DNA of 64,000 nt, taken from NCBI GenBank assembly GCA_947495135.1, contig CANLXN010000008.1, positions 1 to 64,000 on the forward strand, written 5' to 3'. The translations under genes and the position numbers were made by a program. Below, piece after piece: positions 24,955 through 34,295 of the stretch; the stretch's first letter is position 1, and every line of letters starts with the position of its first letter. The notes under the pieces are model-generated. The model saw only the letters and a list, made by a program, of their open reading frames with translations. It did not search any database and was not told where the DNA came from. This DNA comes from an uncultured Flavobacteriaceae bacterium. Lineage in GTDB: Bacteria > Bacteroidota > Bacteroidia > Flavobacteriales > Flavobacteriaceae.

Positions 24955-27492
24955 CTAGAAAATACCCCCTCCACCGGATTTTTCATTGTCGTCTCTCCTT
25001 TTTCTAGATTTAGCTCGGTACTTTCCACCACCAAATCGATAGCTTAACCCAACAAAAACGGTGTTGCTTTCCCAGTTAAATGCTCCTACTTGAGAAAATG
25101 GTCTTGTTCCGTCAAAGCCAAATTCCATGGTGTCAAAAATATCGTTGTAATTTATACTGAAAGTTCCTCGACCTTCCCATAGATTGACACGTGCTCCAAT
25201 ATTCACGAAATACATTTCATTTACGTCAAACTGTATATTTCTATTTGCCCCGCGATAAAAACCAAATACAGAAAATGAAAGATCTTTGGTGGCTTTGAAA
25301 TTGTTGAACATACGGAGGTTCCAAGCAGTGTTATCCACTTCTACAGTTTCAGTAATAATATCTGCTGTGGTAGGGTTTTGACCAGGATTATCTAAACGTT
25401 CCGTAATTCCCTTCTGAATTTGATTGTATAGATCGAAACTCGCATTTAAACTCCACCATTTGGTAGGACGATAATTTCCAGAAAGCTCGATTCCGTAAGC
25501 GGAGGTGTCTTCAAAATTGTCTTGGGTAAGAATTACTCGGTTTAAATCTGTGCGATCTACAAAAACAGCGCGATTAATCTCATCGGTAATTGCTCTGTAG
25601 AAAACACCACCCGTAATAGTCCCTTTCTCTAGATTACGAGTATAGTTGGCTTCTATCGAATTGGTGAATTGAGGAATTAAACTGGTTTTTCCGAAGGAAG
25701 AAATAAGAGGTGTACTCCATTCTCTAATTGGGTTTACTTGATCAAGTCCTGGGCGGTCCACTCTTCTGCTATAACTCAATTGAAATTGATTTTTTTCAGA
25801 TGGACTATAAGTAAGAAAAAGAGAAGGATATAATTCGAAATAGTCGTTGGTGAAATTTCGAAGTATTCTATCTCCGTCCACCGTAATATCTACATTGGGA
25901 TCTGTATCAATATTGGACAAATCTGTCCCAACTACCCCAGTGTCGTATAGTTCTTCTGTATCTGCTTCTACTTGTACGGTTTCTGCTCTTACACCTGCCT
26001 GTAATGTAAATTTTTCCCAAGATCTACTATAGGTGGCATAGGCGGAGTAAATATCTCTTGTGTAGTCGAAAACTGTAGAAGGAGACGAAATAGCAGTTCC
26101 GTCTAAGTCGAAAGGGTTCACGACTAATTGATTAGATGTTCTATCGATCGCAGAATTAAAAAGAAGTGCTTGTAAACCAGCTTCGATTTTCGTTTTTTCT
26201 GAAAGTGGATTTACGTAATCTAGATTTACGGTAAGACGATCTCGTTCTGTATTAACCTTGTCTTGGTAGTTGTTTCCGAAGAAGGCCCCTGTGAATTGGA
26301 AATCGGCGTTCTCTTCATTTTCATAGGTATTATAATCTGCTTCCAATTCAATGTTGTGACCTTCCTTATCGAAATCGAGTTTATAATCGAAGTTGTATTG
26401 AGAAGACAAATTATCTGAACCTGCAAAGAAGTCTTGTACTTGATTGAGGGTAGGGTCGCTGTAATAAATAATATCTGTAACCCCACCAGTACCTCCTTCA
26501 AACGAATTTTGATTGGTAAATACAGAAATGGTATTCTTGTCATTTATATAATAATCCACCCCTACTTTAAAAAGGTTAGAAGTGTTGTCGTCTAAAAATT
26601 CAAAGAATTGTTCAGAGTCGTCGTCTTGTCTAAAAATATTTCCAAAGTTCTCGTTCTTAGAGCTGTTGTGTCCCCAGTTTCCGTAAAAATTAAACTTCCC
26701 ATTTCGATAATTCATGTCTATCGCGGAGTTAAATTTCGCTTGTTCTTCATACGTAAGCCCAACGTTTACATTTCCATTAAATCCAATAGTGGTGTTTTTA
26801 TGCAGTATAATATTAACAATACCGCTCATCCCTTCAGGATTATATTTAGCAGAAGGGTTTGTGATCAATTCAATTTGTTTGATAGAAGTAGAAGGAATTT
26901 GTTTGAGTAGCTGCGCAACAGGGACATTACTCAATTTTCCGTCAACCATTACTCGTACATTTTGATTACCTCTTAATGCCAATGCACCCGTTTGTTGGTC
27001 AACACTTACAGAGGGAAGATTGTTCATAATATCGGAGGCCGTAGGGCCAGCTGTAGTCAAATCTTTTCCTATGGTAATTACCTTTCGATCCACCTTTTGT
27101 TGAATGGTAGTTCGCTCGGCAGTTACTGTAACCTCGTCCAATGCCGCGATATCTTCTTCAAGTTGAATATTCCCGAGGTTTAGGTTCCGCTCGCTCCGGG
27201 TTATTTCTATCTGGGAGTTGTACGTTTTGTAACCAATATATTGAATGGATATCTTACTTTTTCCCTCAGGAATTCCCTCAATATTGAAATTTCCGTCGTC
27301 ATCGGTAACTCCTCCAGTTATAATTTCACCGGCGAGTGTTTGTACGGCAACTGTGACATAGGGGATTGGTTCTTGTAGATTTTTGTCGATTACTTTTCCT
27401 GTTATTTTACCCAAACGTTCTGGATCGGCAAGATTGTTAGAAAAGGAGGAGAATCCTACGAATAGGATAGCTAAAAACAATAACTTTTTCAT
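24955..27492 (-). CDS. TonB-dependent-receptor-like outer membrane beta-barrel protein
   Basis: The 845-residue protein has a signal peptide (1-18 or so), a carboxypeptidase regulatory-like domain (about 28-115; GKITGKVIDKNLQEPIPYVT), a TonB plug-like domain (about 140-235; ASDIMNNLPSVSVDQQTG, NPSAKYNPEGMSGIVNI) and a large beta-barrel of the OMP_b-brl_3 family. The C-terminus is glycine-rich and basic (KSRKRRDDNEKSGGGGIF), unusual for a barrel that should end in an aromatic beta-strand, although the final Phe fits. No SusD partner is adjacent, so the substrate is unlikely to be a typical glycan and is unknown. Confidence 0.88.
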   Translation of the reverse strand: MKKLLFLAILFVGFSSFSNNLADPERLGKITGKVIDKNLQEPIPYVTVAVQTLAGEIITGGVTDDDGNFNIEGIPEGKSKISIQYIGYKTYNSQIEITRSERNLNLGNIQLEEDIAALDEVTVTAERTTIQQKVDRKVITIGKDLTTAGPTASDIMNNLPSVSVDQQTGALALRGNQNVRVMVDGKLSNVPVAQLLKQIPSTSIKQIELITNPSAKYNPEGMSGIVNIILHKNTTIGFNGNVNVGLTYEEQAKFNSAIDMNYRNGKFNFYGNWGHNSSKNENFGNIFRQDDDSEQFFEFLDDNTSNLFKVGVDYYINDKNTISVFTNQNSFEGGTGGVTDIIYYSDPTLNQVQDFFAGSDNLSSQYNFDYKLDFDKEGHNIELEADYNTYENEENADFQFTGAFFGNNYQDKVNTERDRLTVNLDYVNPLSEKTKIEAGLQALLFNSAIDRTSNQLVVNPFDLDGTAISSPSTVFDYTRDIYSAYATYSRSWEKFTLQAGVRAETVQVEADTEELYDTGVVGTDLSNIDTDPNVDITVDGDRILRNFTNDYFELYPSLFLTYSPSEKNQFQLSYSRRVDRPGLDQVNPIREWSTPLISSFGKTSLIPQFTNSIEANYTRNLEKGTITGGVFYRAITDEINRAVFVDRTDLNRVILTQDNFEDTSAYGIELSGNYRPTKWWSLNASFDLYNQIQKGITERLDNPGQNPTTADIITETVEVDNTAWNLRMFNNFKATKDLSFSVFGFYRGANRNIQFDVNEMYFVNIGARVNLWEGRGTFSINYNDIFDTMEFGFDGTRPFSQVGAFNWESNTVFVGLSYRFGGGKYRAKSRKRRDDNEKSGGGGIF

Positions 27493-27704
27493 TTTGGTGG
27501 TTGTTTATGAGTTCGTTTTTTGATGAGCCTGATGATGAAGCAGGACTTGATTGATGGCAATACTCCTAACGAAGCATTATGTGCATAGGACGAATTCGAC
27601 TGTAAGCTGTTACAGGCAAAAGCTATTTTAACAAAATATTATAATTTAATGTGTCTGCGTTGATACCAGTGTTTATTGGGTTTCGGAGAATGTTAAACAA
27701 AAAA

Positions 27705-27731
27705 AAGCCCAAAGTCTAGAACTTCGGGCTT
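27705..27731 (-). terminator. Minus-strand terminator with no clear upstream gene
   Basis: AAGCCCAAAGT (27705-27715) pairs with ACTTCGGGCTT (27721-27731) over 11 bp with one G-U pair and a 5-nt loop. On the minus strand a run of Ts follows. No confident leftward gene ends here: the 415-bp gap 27493-27907 otherwise holds only short frames, one (27730-27942) ending exactly at this hairpin. Confidence 0.65.
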
Positions 27732-27907
27732 AGTCTTTGCTGCTATTATTAACACTAACCATCAACGTAAAAAATGTGCAACAAAGAATAGAAATATTTC
27801 TACTCAATAGACGGATGGTTTTCCGATATGTTACAGGCATTCTACAATTTAACGTAGTTTTAGGATATACTTTAACATTTGAAGCTGTATTTTGATCAAA
27901 AATTAAG

Positions 27908-28267
27908 ATGAAAAAAACTTTAGTTATTGGAGCGAGTACCAATCCAAACAGATATTCATACCTCGCTATTGAACGTTTAAGGAAACATCAAATTGACGTA
28001 GTTGCTCTTGGATTACGCCTAGGAACTGTGGCGGGAGTTACTATTTCTTCGGAAAAGGCGCCATACACGGATATTGATACAGTTACCTTATATATAGGTC
28101 CCAAACGTCAACCAGAATACTACGATTATGTGATTTCTCTGAAACCTAAACGAGTAATTTTTAATCCCGGAACTGAAAACCCTCAATTTTATAAATTATT
28201 ACAGGAGCAAAATATTCTCGCAGAAGTGGCTTGTACCTTAGTTCTTTTGGGAACGAATCAGTACTAG
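27908..28267 (+). CDS. CoA-binding domain protein (YccU-like)
   Basis: The 119-residue protein is a single Rossmann-type CoA-binding domain. The N-terminal nucleotide loop VIGASTNPNRYSY, the central YIGPKRQPEYYDYV and the C-terminal FNPGTENPQF and ACTLVLL segments match the YccU/DUF-type small CoA-binding proteins, homologous to the N-domain of succinyl-CoA synthetase alpha. The exact role is not established. Its 3' end overlaps the convergent symporter gene by 30 bp. Confidence 0.85.
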   Translation: MKKTLVIGASTNPNRYSYLAIERLRKHQIDVVALGLRLGTVAGVTISSEKAPYTDIDTVTLYIGPKRQPEYYDYVISLKPKRVIFNPGTENPQFYKLLQEQNILAEVACTLVLLGTNQY

Positions 28268-29701
28268 GCCAATAAAGGTTAGTGCTCCATTGAGTATCAA
28301 TATCCCAAATCCTAATTCGAAGTTCAAACTAACTTGCAATAAGTGACTAATCAAATATCCAACAAAAGGGGTAAGGATTGCTACTATTGGAACCCATTTG
28401 TCTTTTACCTTCCATTTAGTAAATAGACCATACGCATACAGCCCTAACAGCGGACCATAGGTGTATCCGGCAAACGTAAATAATTTGGCAATTACTGTTG
28501 CATCAGCAATAACATATTTAAAAATAACAATTACCACTATTAATACCATCGACATAATGATGTGGATGTTTTTGCGAACTCTGATTTGTTTAGCCGGGTC
28601 GTATCGTTTTTCAAGATCTAAAATATCTATGCTGAAAGAAGTTGTTAATGAAGTTAATGCGCTATCGGCACTAGAATAAGCAGCGGCAATTAATCCCAAA
28701 AGGAAAAAGATGGCAATTCCAATACCAAGACCGGAGTCTACTGCGATGATTGGGAACAGTTGATCTTTGTGAGCATCAATACCGTGTTGCTGTGCATAAA
28801 CGGTTAGTAAAACTCCTAAGCCCAGAAATATAAAGTTCACAATAGTGAGGACTATAGTAAACCAAAACACGTTTTTCTGAGCATCTTTAATATTTCTACA
28901 CGTAAGGTTCTTCTGCATCATATCTTGATCCAAACCTGTCATTACAATGGCGATAAATGCACCACTTAGAAATTGCTTCACAAAATGATCGCCACTTTTC
29001 CAATCATCAAAAAAGAACATTTTAGACATGTCGCTCTCAGCAATAAATCCGAAGACATTCCCCATGGTGAGTCCCATATTCTCCGAAACTATATAAACCG
29101 CTACTCCAACAGAAACAAGCATGAATAACGTTTGCAAGGTGTCTGTCCAAACAATCGTTTTAATTCCACTTTTAAACGTGTAAAGCCAGATGAGTAAAAT
29201 GGTGATAGTAACAGTAACCCAAAAAGGAACGCCTACCGTTCCGAAGAAATTCATCTTATCGAAAACTAAATATTGAAGAACATTTGCAACGAGGTAAAGC
29301 CTAAAACTGGCACCAATAATTCGAGATAGAAGGAAAAATGAGGCTCCAGTTTTATAAGAATAATTACCAAAACGCCCATCGAGATAAGTGTAAATAGAGG
29401 TGAGATTAAGTTTGTAATAGAGTGGAAGTAGTACCAATCCAATCACCGCATTTCCAACGGTGTAGCCTAATACGACCTGAAAATAGCTAAAACTAGATGC
29501 TTCTACCCAACCAGGAACAGAGATAAAGGTTACTCCACTTAGGCTGGCCCCAATCATACCAAATGCAACTAAATACCAAGGTGACTGTTTTCCAGCCTTA
29601 AAAAAATCGGCATTACTACCCCCTTTATTTGTTAAGAAGGATACAAGAATTAATATGCCAAAATATCCGGCAATTAAGAGTAGAATGTGTAATGGCTGCA
29701 T
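28238..29701 (-). CDS. Sodium:solute symporter (SSS family)
   Basis: The 487-residue inner-membrane protein has about 13 hydrophobic segments. Family features include ASLSGVTFISVPGWV in the first repeat, the GxxxDQDMMQKNLTCR segment after helix 7 and the AAAYSSADSALTSLTTSF sodium-site helix. The closest general match is the SSS branch with sialic-acid, galactose or myo-inositol transporters, but substrate cannot be assigned. It is transcribed leftward from a divergent promoter region shared with the BNR-propeller gene, and its 3' end overlaps the CoA-binding gene by 30 bp. Confidence 0.92.
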   Translation of the reverse strand: MQPLHILLLIAGYFGILILVSFLTNKGGSNADFFKAGKQSPWYLVAFGMIGASLSGVTFISVPGWVEASSFSYFQVVLGYTVGNAVIGLVLLPLYYKLNLTSIYTYLDGRFGNYSYKTGASFFLLSRIIGASFRLYLVANVLQYLVFDKMNFFGTVGVPFWVTVTITILLIWLYTFKSGIKTIVWTDTLQTLFMLVSVGVAVYIVSENMGLTMGNVFGFIAESDMSKMFFFDDWKSGDHFVKQFLSGAFIAIVMTGLDQDMMQKNLTCRNIKDAQKNVFWFTIVLTIVNFIFLGLGVLLTVYAQQHGIDAHKDQLFPIIAVDSGLGIGIAIFFLLGLIAAAYSSADSALTSLTTSFSIDILDLEKRYDPAKQIRVRKNIHIIMSMVLIVVIVIFKYVIADATVIAKLFTFAGYTYGPLLGLYAYGLFTKWKVKDKWVPIVAILTPFVGYLISHLLQVSLNFELGFGILILNGALTFIGLVLIRSQKN

Positions 29702-29739
29702 AAATTGTATAAAAGATTGCTAATAAAACACTAAAAATA

Positions 29740-29747
29740 CAAAGATA
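29740..29747 (-). promoter_or_regulatory. -7 promoter element of the symporter gene
   Basis: On the minus strand this reads TATCTTTG, matching TAnnTTTG, 39 bp upstream of the symporter start. It lies back to back with the rightward promoter at 29754-29782. Confidence 0.45.
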
Positions 29748-29753
29748 GCTCTA

Positions 29754-29782
29754 TTGCTAAGTCTTTATTTTTCTTACTTTTG
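29754..29782 (+). promoter_or_regulatory. Promoter of the BNR-propeller T9SS gene
   Basis: TTG (29754-29756) and TACTTTTG (29775-29782) are separated by 18 nt and lie 33 bp before the start codon, a good match to the Bacteroidetes consensus. Confidence 0.55.
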
Positions 29783-29814
29783 GAAATATTAAAGAAATCT
29801 AAAAAAAAACCACT

Positions 29815-32316
29815 ATGAAAACAAAACTATTAATTTTGACCCTAAGTATCTTTGCCTGTGTCAGTTTGTCTGCGCAAGAGTACTTGCAAATGATCGATGA
29901 GGGCACCCATTCGGTTGCTGAGGTAATTGAAAGTGCGGAGAACTATTTTGCCGATAAGGATAAGGGACGCGGAACGGGATACAAGCAGTTCAAGCGTTGG
30001 GAATATATGGCGAAACGTTTAATGAACGAAAATGGATACTTAACTCCTGCTGCGGAACGCTTACAAGAATTAGAAGATTATAATGCTTACTTAAACGAAA
30101 CTTCGTCAGAGCGCGCTGTACTTAATGACAATTGGGAAGAGCTAGGGCCATCAAGTTGGAATTCAACCACCGCTTGGAGTCCAGGAGTTGGTCGTGTTAC
30201 TGGAATTGGGCTTGATTTAAATAATCAAGATCACTTTATCATTGGAGCAAACACTGGTGGAGTATGGAGAACAGTAGATGCTGGATCCACATGGACACCG
30301 CTTAGTGATTATTTTGCTAATCTATATGTATATTCGGTTGCAATCGCCCCTTCAGATCCTGACACTTATTTCTTTGGATCTTATGGAGGTTTAATCTACA
30401 AATCTACAGATGCTGGAGCAACATGGAATCAGTTGGGTACAGCGGGAACATCATTTGTAAATAAAATTTTGATTCACCCAACAGATCCAGACATTATGTA
30501 CGCTACTTCTCAGAACACTGGGATTTTTAGAAGCGCAGATGGAGGAGCAACTTGGAGCGAGGTAGCAAATAACGATAGTAGAGGATACGATGTTGAATTT
30601 AAGCCTGGTGATCCTAATACGGTATACGCTTCGGGAATCAATTTCCACGTGTCGACAGACGGTGGTACTAATTGGACCAACGGAGCAGGATTTGCTTCTG
30701 GTGCTAAAATGATTGCTATAACTCCTGCCGACGCAGATAGAGTTTATGTGGTTGAGGCAAATGGGGGATCTTTTGGAGGTCTTTATACATCTACAGATAG
30801 CGGAGCTAATTTTACGGAACTAAATCACGCTGGAAGAAATTACTTTGGATACGATACTGCAGGTTTTGACCCAGGAGGGCAAGCACCTAGAGATATGGAT
30901 ATAGCAGTAAGCCCAGTTGATGCAGACGAAGTGCATATTGCGGGAGTACTTACATGGCGATCTACAGATGGAGGAGCTAATTTTTCGATCACTTCAGACT
31001 GGATTCCTGGACAAGCTGCAGGAGCAGGTATTGGATACTGTCATGCAGATGTTGACATTTTAGAGTTTTACCCTAATGGACAACTTTATGTTGGAACAGA
31101 TGGTGGAATCTTTATAGCAGAAAACACGACTACGGTCGATCCCGATTATTATACAGACTTAACAGATGGAATTGGGATTCGTCAATGGTATAAGATTGGA
31201 GTGTCACAAACTAATGATGTAATCATTTCTGGTGGATCACAAGATAATGGAACTTCGTTTTACTCTGCTACTACTGGCGAGTGGATCGATTGGATTGGCG
31301 CGGATGGAATGGAAACGTTTATCGATAAAGACAATCCTCTTACTATGTATGGTACCAGTCAGACAGGACAACTTTACAGAACGGATAATGGAGCAAACTC
31401 TATTTCTTATCTTCCAGAACCACCTCCAGGTTCCGGTAATTGGGTTACTCCTTTCGAGCAAGATCCTGAAATTACGAATACTATCTATTTAGGATACAGA
31501 CAAATTTATTCGTCACCAAGTAAAGGGAATTTCTGGAATGCGATATCTCAAGATCTCGGAGGAAGCCAAGATAATTTAAAAATAGCACCTTCCAATAATC
31601 AAGTGATGTACGCTTCTCGTGCTTCTATCTTGTATAAAACAGAGGATGGTGGAGCTACAGACTGGGTGCAAATGACTACTCCAGGAGGTATCAATTCTAT
31701 CGCAATACATCCTTCTAATCCAGATAAAGTGGCCGTAGCGGTTACTGGAGGACAAAAAGTACAGATTACGGAAGATGGAGGAGAGACTTGGACAAGTTGG
31801 TTATTAAACTTGCCTAATTTTAGTGCATTAAGTGTTCTTTGGGATGACAATGGAGAAGATGGTTTGTATGTAGGTATGGATTATGGTGTTTATTACATCG
31901 ATAATACGTTTACCGAGTGGCAACCATATTTTACGAATCTTCCTAACGTAATTGTAAACGAATTAGAGATCAATTATGCAGATGGTAAAATCTATGCAGG
32001 AACTTATGGAAGAGGTACTTGGGCATCCGAGACCTATTATGGAGAAATTATCCTTTCTAATGATGAGGTATTAGCTGAAGGAAAAGTAGCTATATACCCA
32101 AATCCAACGGCTGGTGAAATTACCATCGAGTTGAAAGATCCTTCTGAAACTGATATTCGTATTTTCGATATTGCAGGTAAATTGATGAAGTATGAAGCAA
32201 ACGTAGCGATTGAATCTAAGCATACAGTAGATATTTCTAATCTTACTACTGGTGTGTACTTCGTTCGTATTAATTCTGATATTGGTACAGTTACAAAACG
32301 TGTGATCAAGCAATAA
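29815..32316 (+). CDS. Secreted BNR/sortilin-like propeller protein, T9SS type A
   Basis: The 833-residue protein has a signal peptide (about 1-20), an N-terminal helical segment (about 25-100) and then many BNR/Asp-box repeats of the form STDxGxx[48 protein letters not shown]. This gives a sortilin/VPS10-like ten-bladed propeller. The last ~80 residues ([16 protein letters not shown] ... KRVIKQ) are a type A T9SS sorting domain. Such propellers occur in glycosidases and adhesins; no catalytic residues can be assigned. It is monocistronic with its own promoter and terminator. Confidence 0.9.
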   Translation: MKTKLLILTLSIFACVSLSAQEYLQMIDEGTHSVAEVIESAENYFADKDKGRGTGYKQFKRWEYMAKRLMNENGYLTPAAERLQELEDYNAYLNETSSERAVLNDNWEELGPSSWNSTTAWSPGVGRVTGIGLDLNNQDHFIIGANTGGVWRTVDAGSTWTPLSDYFANLYVYSVAIAPSDPDTYFFGSYGGLIYKSTDAGATWNQLGTAGTSFVNKILIHPTDPDIMYATSQNTGIFRSADGGATWSEVANNDSRGYDVEFKPGDPNTVYASGINFHVSTDGGTNWTNGAGFASGAKMIAITPADADRVYVVEANGGSFGGLYTSTDSGANFTELNHAGRNYFGYDTAGFDPGGQAPRDMDIAVSPVDADEVHIAGVLTWRSTDGGANFSITSDWIPGQAAGAGIGYCHADVDILEFYPNGQLYVGTDGGIFIAENTTTVDPDYYTDLTDGIGIRQWYKIGVSQTNDVIISGGSQDNGTSFYSATTGEWIDWIGADGMETFIDKDNPLTMYGTSQTGQLYRTDNGANSISYLPEPPPGSGNWVTPFEQDPEITNTIYLGYRQIYSSPSKGNFWNAISQDLGGSQDNLKIAPSNNQVMYASRASILYKTEDGGATDWVQMTTPGGINSIAIHPSNPDKVAVAVTGGQKVQITEDGGETWTSWLLNLPNFSALSVLWDDNGEDGLYVGMDYGVYYIDNTFTEWQPYFTNLPNVIVNELEINYADGKIYAGTYGRGTWASETYYGEIILSNDEVLAEGKVAIYPNPTAGEITIELKDPSETDIRIFDIAGKLMKYEANVAIESKHTVDISNLTTGVYFVRINSDIGTVTKRVIKQ

Positions 32317-32336
32317 GAGTTAAATCAAACTTATAT

Positions 32337-32379
32337 AAATGCTTCAGCGAACCCTCGTGGTTTCTGAAGCATTTTTTTT
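32337..32379 (+). terminator. Terminator after the propeller gene
   Basis: AAATGCTTCAG (32337-32347) and CTGAAGCATTT (32364-32374) form a perfect 11-bp stem. Inside the loop AACC and GGTT can extend it. A run of eight Ts (32372-32379) follows. Confidence 0.88.
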
Positions 32380-32402
32380 ATCTTGCGGGCAACCTAAGTA
32401 CT

Positions 32403-33023
32403 ATGGATTTTTCTTCAAAATTACTGGAAAATGCCGTTAATGAAGTGTCCCAATTGCCTGGTATTGGCAAGCGTACGGCTCTTCGTTTAGTGCTGCATTT
32501 ATTAAAACAACCGGAAGATCAAACACAGCGTTTGTCGAGTAGTCTTCAACAAATGCGTTCAGAGATCAATTTTTGCTTGAGTTGTCACAATATTTCAGAT
32601 ACATCTTTATGTGAAATTTGCGCTAACCCTAATCGAAATAAGCGATTAGTGTGTGTAGTTGAAGATATTCGGGATGTAATGGCGATCGAAAATACAAGTC
32701 AGTTTAAAGGCCATTACCATGTTTTGGGAGGTAAAATATCTCCTATGGACGGAGTTGGACCTGGAGACCTAACTATCGAATCTCTTGTAGACAAAGTGAA
32801 GGAAGAAAAGGTGGAAGAACTTATTTTTGCGTTGAGTTCCACTATGGAAGGAGATACCACTAATTTTTATATTTTTAAGCAAATTGAAGGATGCGAAGTA
32901 ACTATAAGTACCATTGCTAGAGGAATTTCAGTGGGGGATGAATTGGAATATGCAGACGAAGTAACACTGGGTCGAAGCATTCTTAATAGAATACCGTTTG
33001 AAACCTCTTTAAAAAACTCTTAG
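32403..33023 (+). CDS. recR: Recombination mediator RecR
   Basis: RecR acts with RecO (and RecF where present) to load RecA on gapped DNA. The 206-residue protein has an N-terminal helix-hairpin-helix ([18 protein letters not shown]), a C4 zinc finger ([16 protein letters not shown]), a Toprim domain ([16 protein letters not shown]) and the [15 protein letters not shown] segment. The length is normal. The glycosyltransferase gene begins 4 bp after its stop, so the two are probably co-transcribed. Confidence 0.96.
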   Translation: MDFSSKLLENAVNEVSQLPGIGKRTALRLVLHLLKQPEDQTQRLSSSLQQMRSEINFCLSCHNISDTSLCEICANPNRNKRLVCVVEDIRDVMAIENTSQFKGHYHVLGGKISPMDGVGPGDLTIESLVDKVKEEKVEELIFALSSTMEGDTTNFYIFKQIEGCEVTISTIARGISVGDELEYADEVTLGRSILNRIPFETSLKNS

Positions 33024-33027
33024 CACA

Positions 33028-34158
33028 TTGAAACTTTCCGTTGTTATTCTAAATTATAATGTGCGCTATTTTTTAGAGCAGTGCATTATTTCTGTAGAGC
33101 GTGCAATCGAAGGCATAGACGCCGAGATCATTGTAGTGGATAACAATTCGCCAGACGACAGTTGTATAATGGTGAAAAATAATTTTCCGCATATTCAACT
33201 ACTTGCTAATAAAGAGAATGTAGGTTTTAGTAAAGCCAATAATCAGGCAGTGGCAGTTGCAAAAGGGGACTATGTTTGTATACTAAATCCAGATACAGTG
33301 GTCTCTGAAGAAACCTTCTCCCAGGTATTGGCTTATGCCGAAACTTTACCCAAACTGGGTGCTCTCGGTATTCATTTAATGGATGGAACTGGAAATTTCT
33401 TGCCAGAAAGTAAACGAAACCTTCCCACTCCGAAGCGTTCTCTATTAAAGATGTTGGGGAAGACAAGTGGGAAAAATGGTTATTATGCCAAACACATCAA
33501 TGAAACGGGAAAGGGAGAAGTAGACGTCCTTGTAGGGGCATTTATGTTGATGAAGCGATCGGTTTATTTGGAAGTTGGAGGTTTTGATGAAGACTACTTT
33601 ATGTATGGTGAGGATATTGATTTGTCTTACAAGTTGCAAAAGGCTGGATATAAAAACAGCTATTTGGGAAGTTTAACGCTACTTCATTATAAAGGAGAGA
33701 GCACCCAAAAAGACGGGGCTTATTTAGATAGATTTTATGGGGCAATGCGTATTTTTTACCGCAAACATTTCCAGAGTAATTTGATTACAAATAGTTTGGT
33801 TAACGTGGGAGTCGCTTTAGCTAAAATTTTCAGAAAAAGAAAAGAAAAGAATCGAAAACGAGTTCCTCCTACTATTAAGAAGGTTCTAGTATTCACTGAA
33901 AGCCCTATTTTAGTTGAACAAATTTCGGGTAAATTTAATGTTCCAGTTAATTTTGCATCCGCAACGGACTTAGAAAATGCTAATTTTACCAACACTATGT
34001 GCATTTTTGATGTAGATTATGTTTCATATCAACAAATTTTTGAACTGATGAAGGTTCGAAAAAATAGACAGAACAGCTTTCGTATGAAGCCACCAAAATG
34101 TAATTTTGTGATAGGCAGTGATCAAAGCGATGATAAAGGCGGTGTTATGTTGTTGTAA
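33028..34158 (+). CDS. Glycosyltransferase family 2, TTG start
   Basis: The 376-residue protein starts with LSVVILNYNVRYFLEQCI, the GT2/rhamnosyltransferase-like opening strand, so the TTG at 33028 must be the start: no earlier in-frame start exists after the recR stop, and the next ATG would delete the nucleotide-binding strand. IVVDNNSPDDS, CILNPDTVV and the FDEDYFMYGEDIDLSYKL acceptor motif support an inverting GT-A fold. The basic tail around residues 265-280 (FRKRKEKNRKRVPP) precedes an unusual C-terminal ~95-residue region that I cannot assign. Probably envelope polysaccharide synthesis. Confidence 0.9.
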   Translation: MKLSVVILNYNVRYFLEQCIISVERAIEGIDAEIIVVDNNSPDDSCIMVKNNFPHIQLLANKENVGFSKANNQAVAVAKGDYVCILNPDTVVSEETFSQVLAYAETLPKLGALGIHLMDGTGNFLPESKRNLPTPKRSLLKMLGKTSGKNGYYAKHINETGKGEVDVLVGAFMLMKRSVYLEVGGFDEDYFMYGEDIDLSYKLQKAGYKNSYLGSLTLLHYKGESTQKDGAYLDRFYGAMRIFYRKHFQSNLITNSLVNVGVALAKIFRKRKEKNRKRVPPTIKKVLVFTESPILVEQISGKFNVPVNFASATDLENANFTNTMCIFDVDYVSYQQIFELMKVRKNRQNSFRMKPPKCNFVIGSDQSDDKGGVMLL

Positions 34159-34234
34159 TTGTCATATTCATAATTTATTGATGATAGAACGCAAACGTTT
34201 TGAAGAATAAATAATATATGCGCTTAAATTTTAG

Positions 34235-34242
34235 TAATTTTG
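34235..34242 (+). promoter_or_regulatory. -7 promoter element of the E2 gene
   Basis: TAATTTTG matches TAnnTTTG, 53 bp before the start codon. Confidence 0.4.
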
Positions 34243-34295
34243 CACCTGCTTAAGCCGAAAGGCAAGTTAAATATTGAAAACTTACTTGTAAAACT

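Noticed and set aside
27730-27942. 70-codon minus-strand frame ending at a terminator, as a protein gene
   Set aside because: It begins inside the CoA-binding gene, has no recognisable domain or promoter box, and its coding character is poor. I report only the terminator and the open question.
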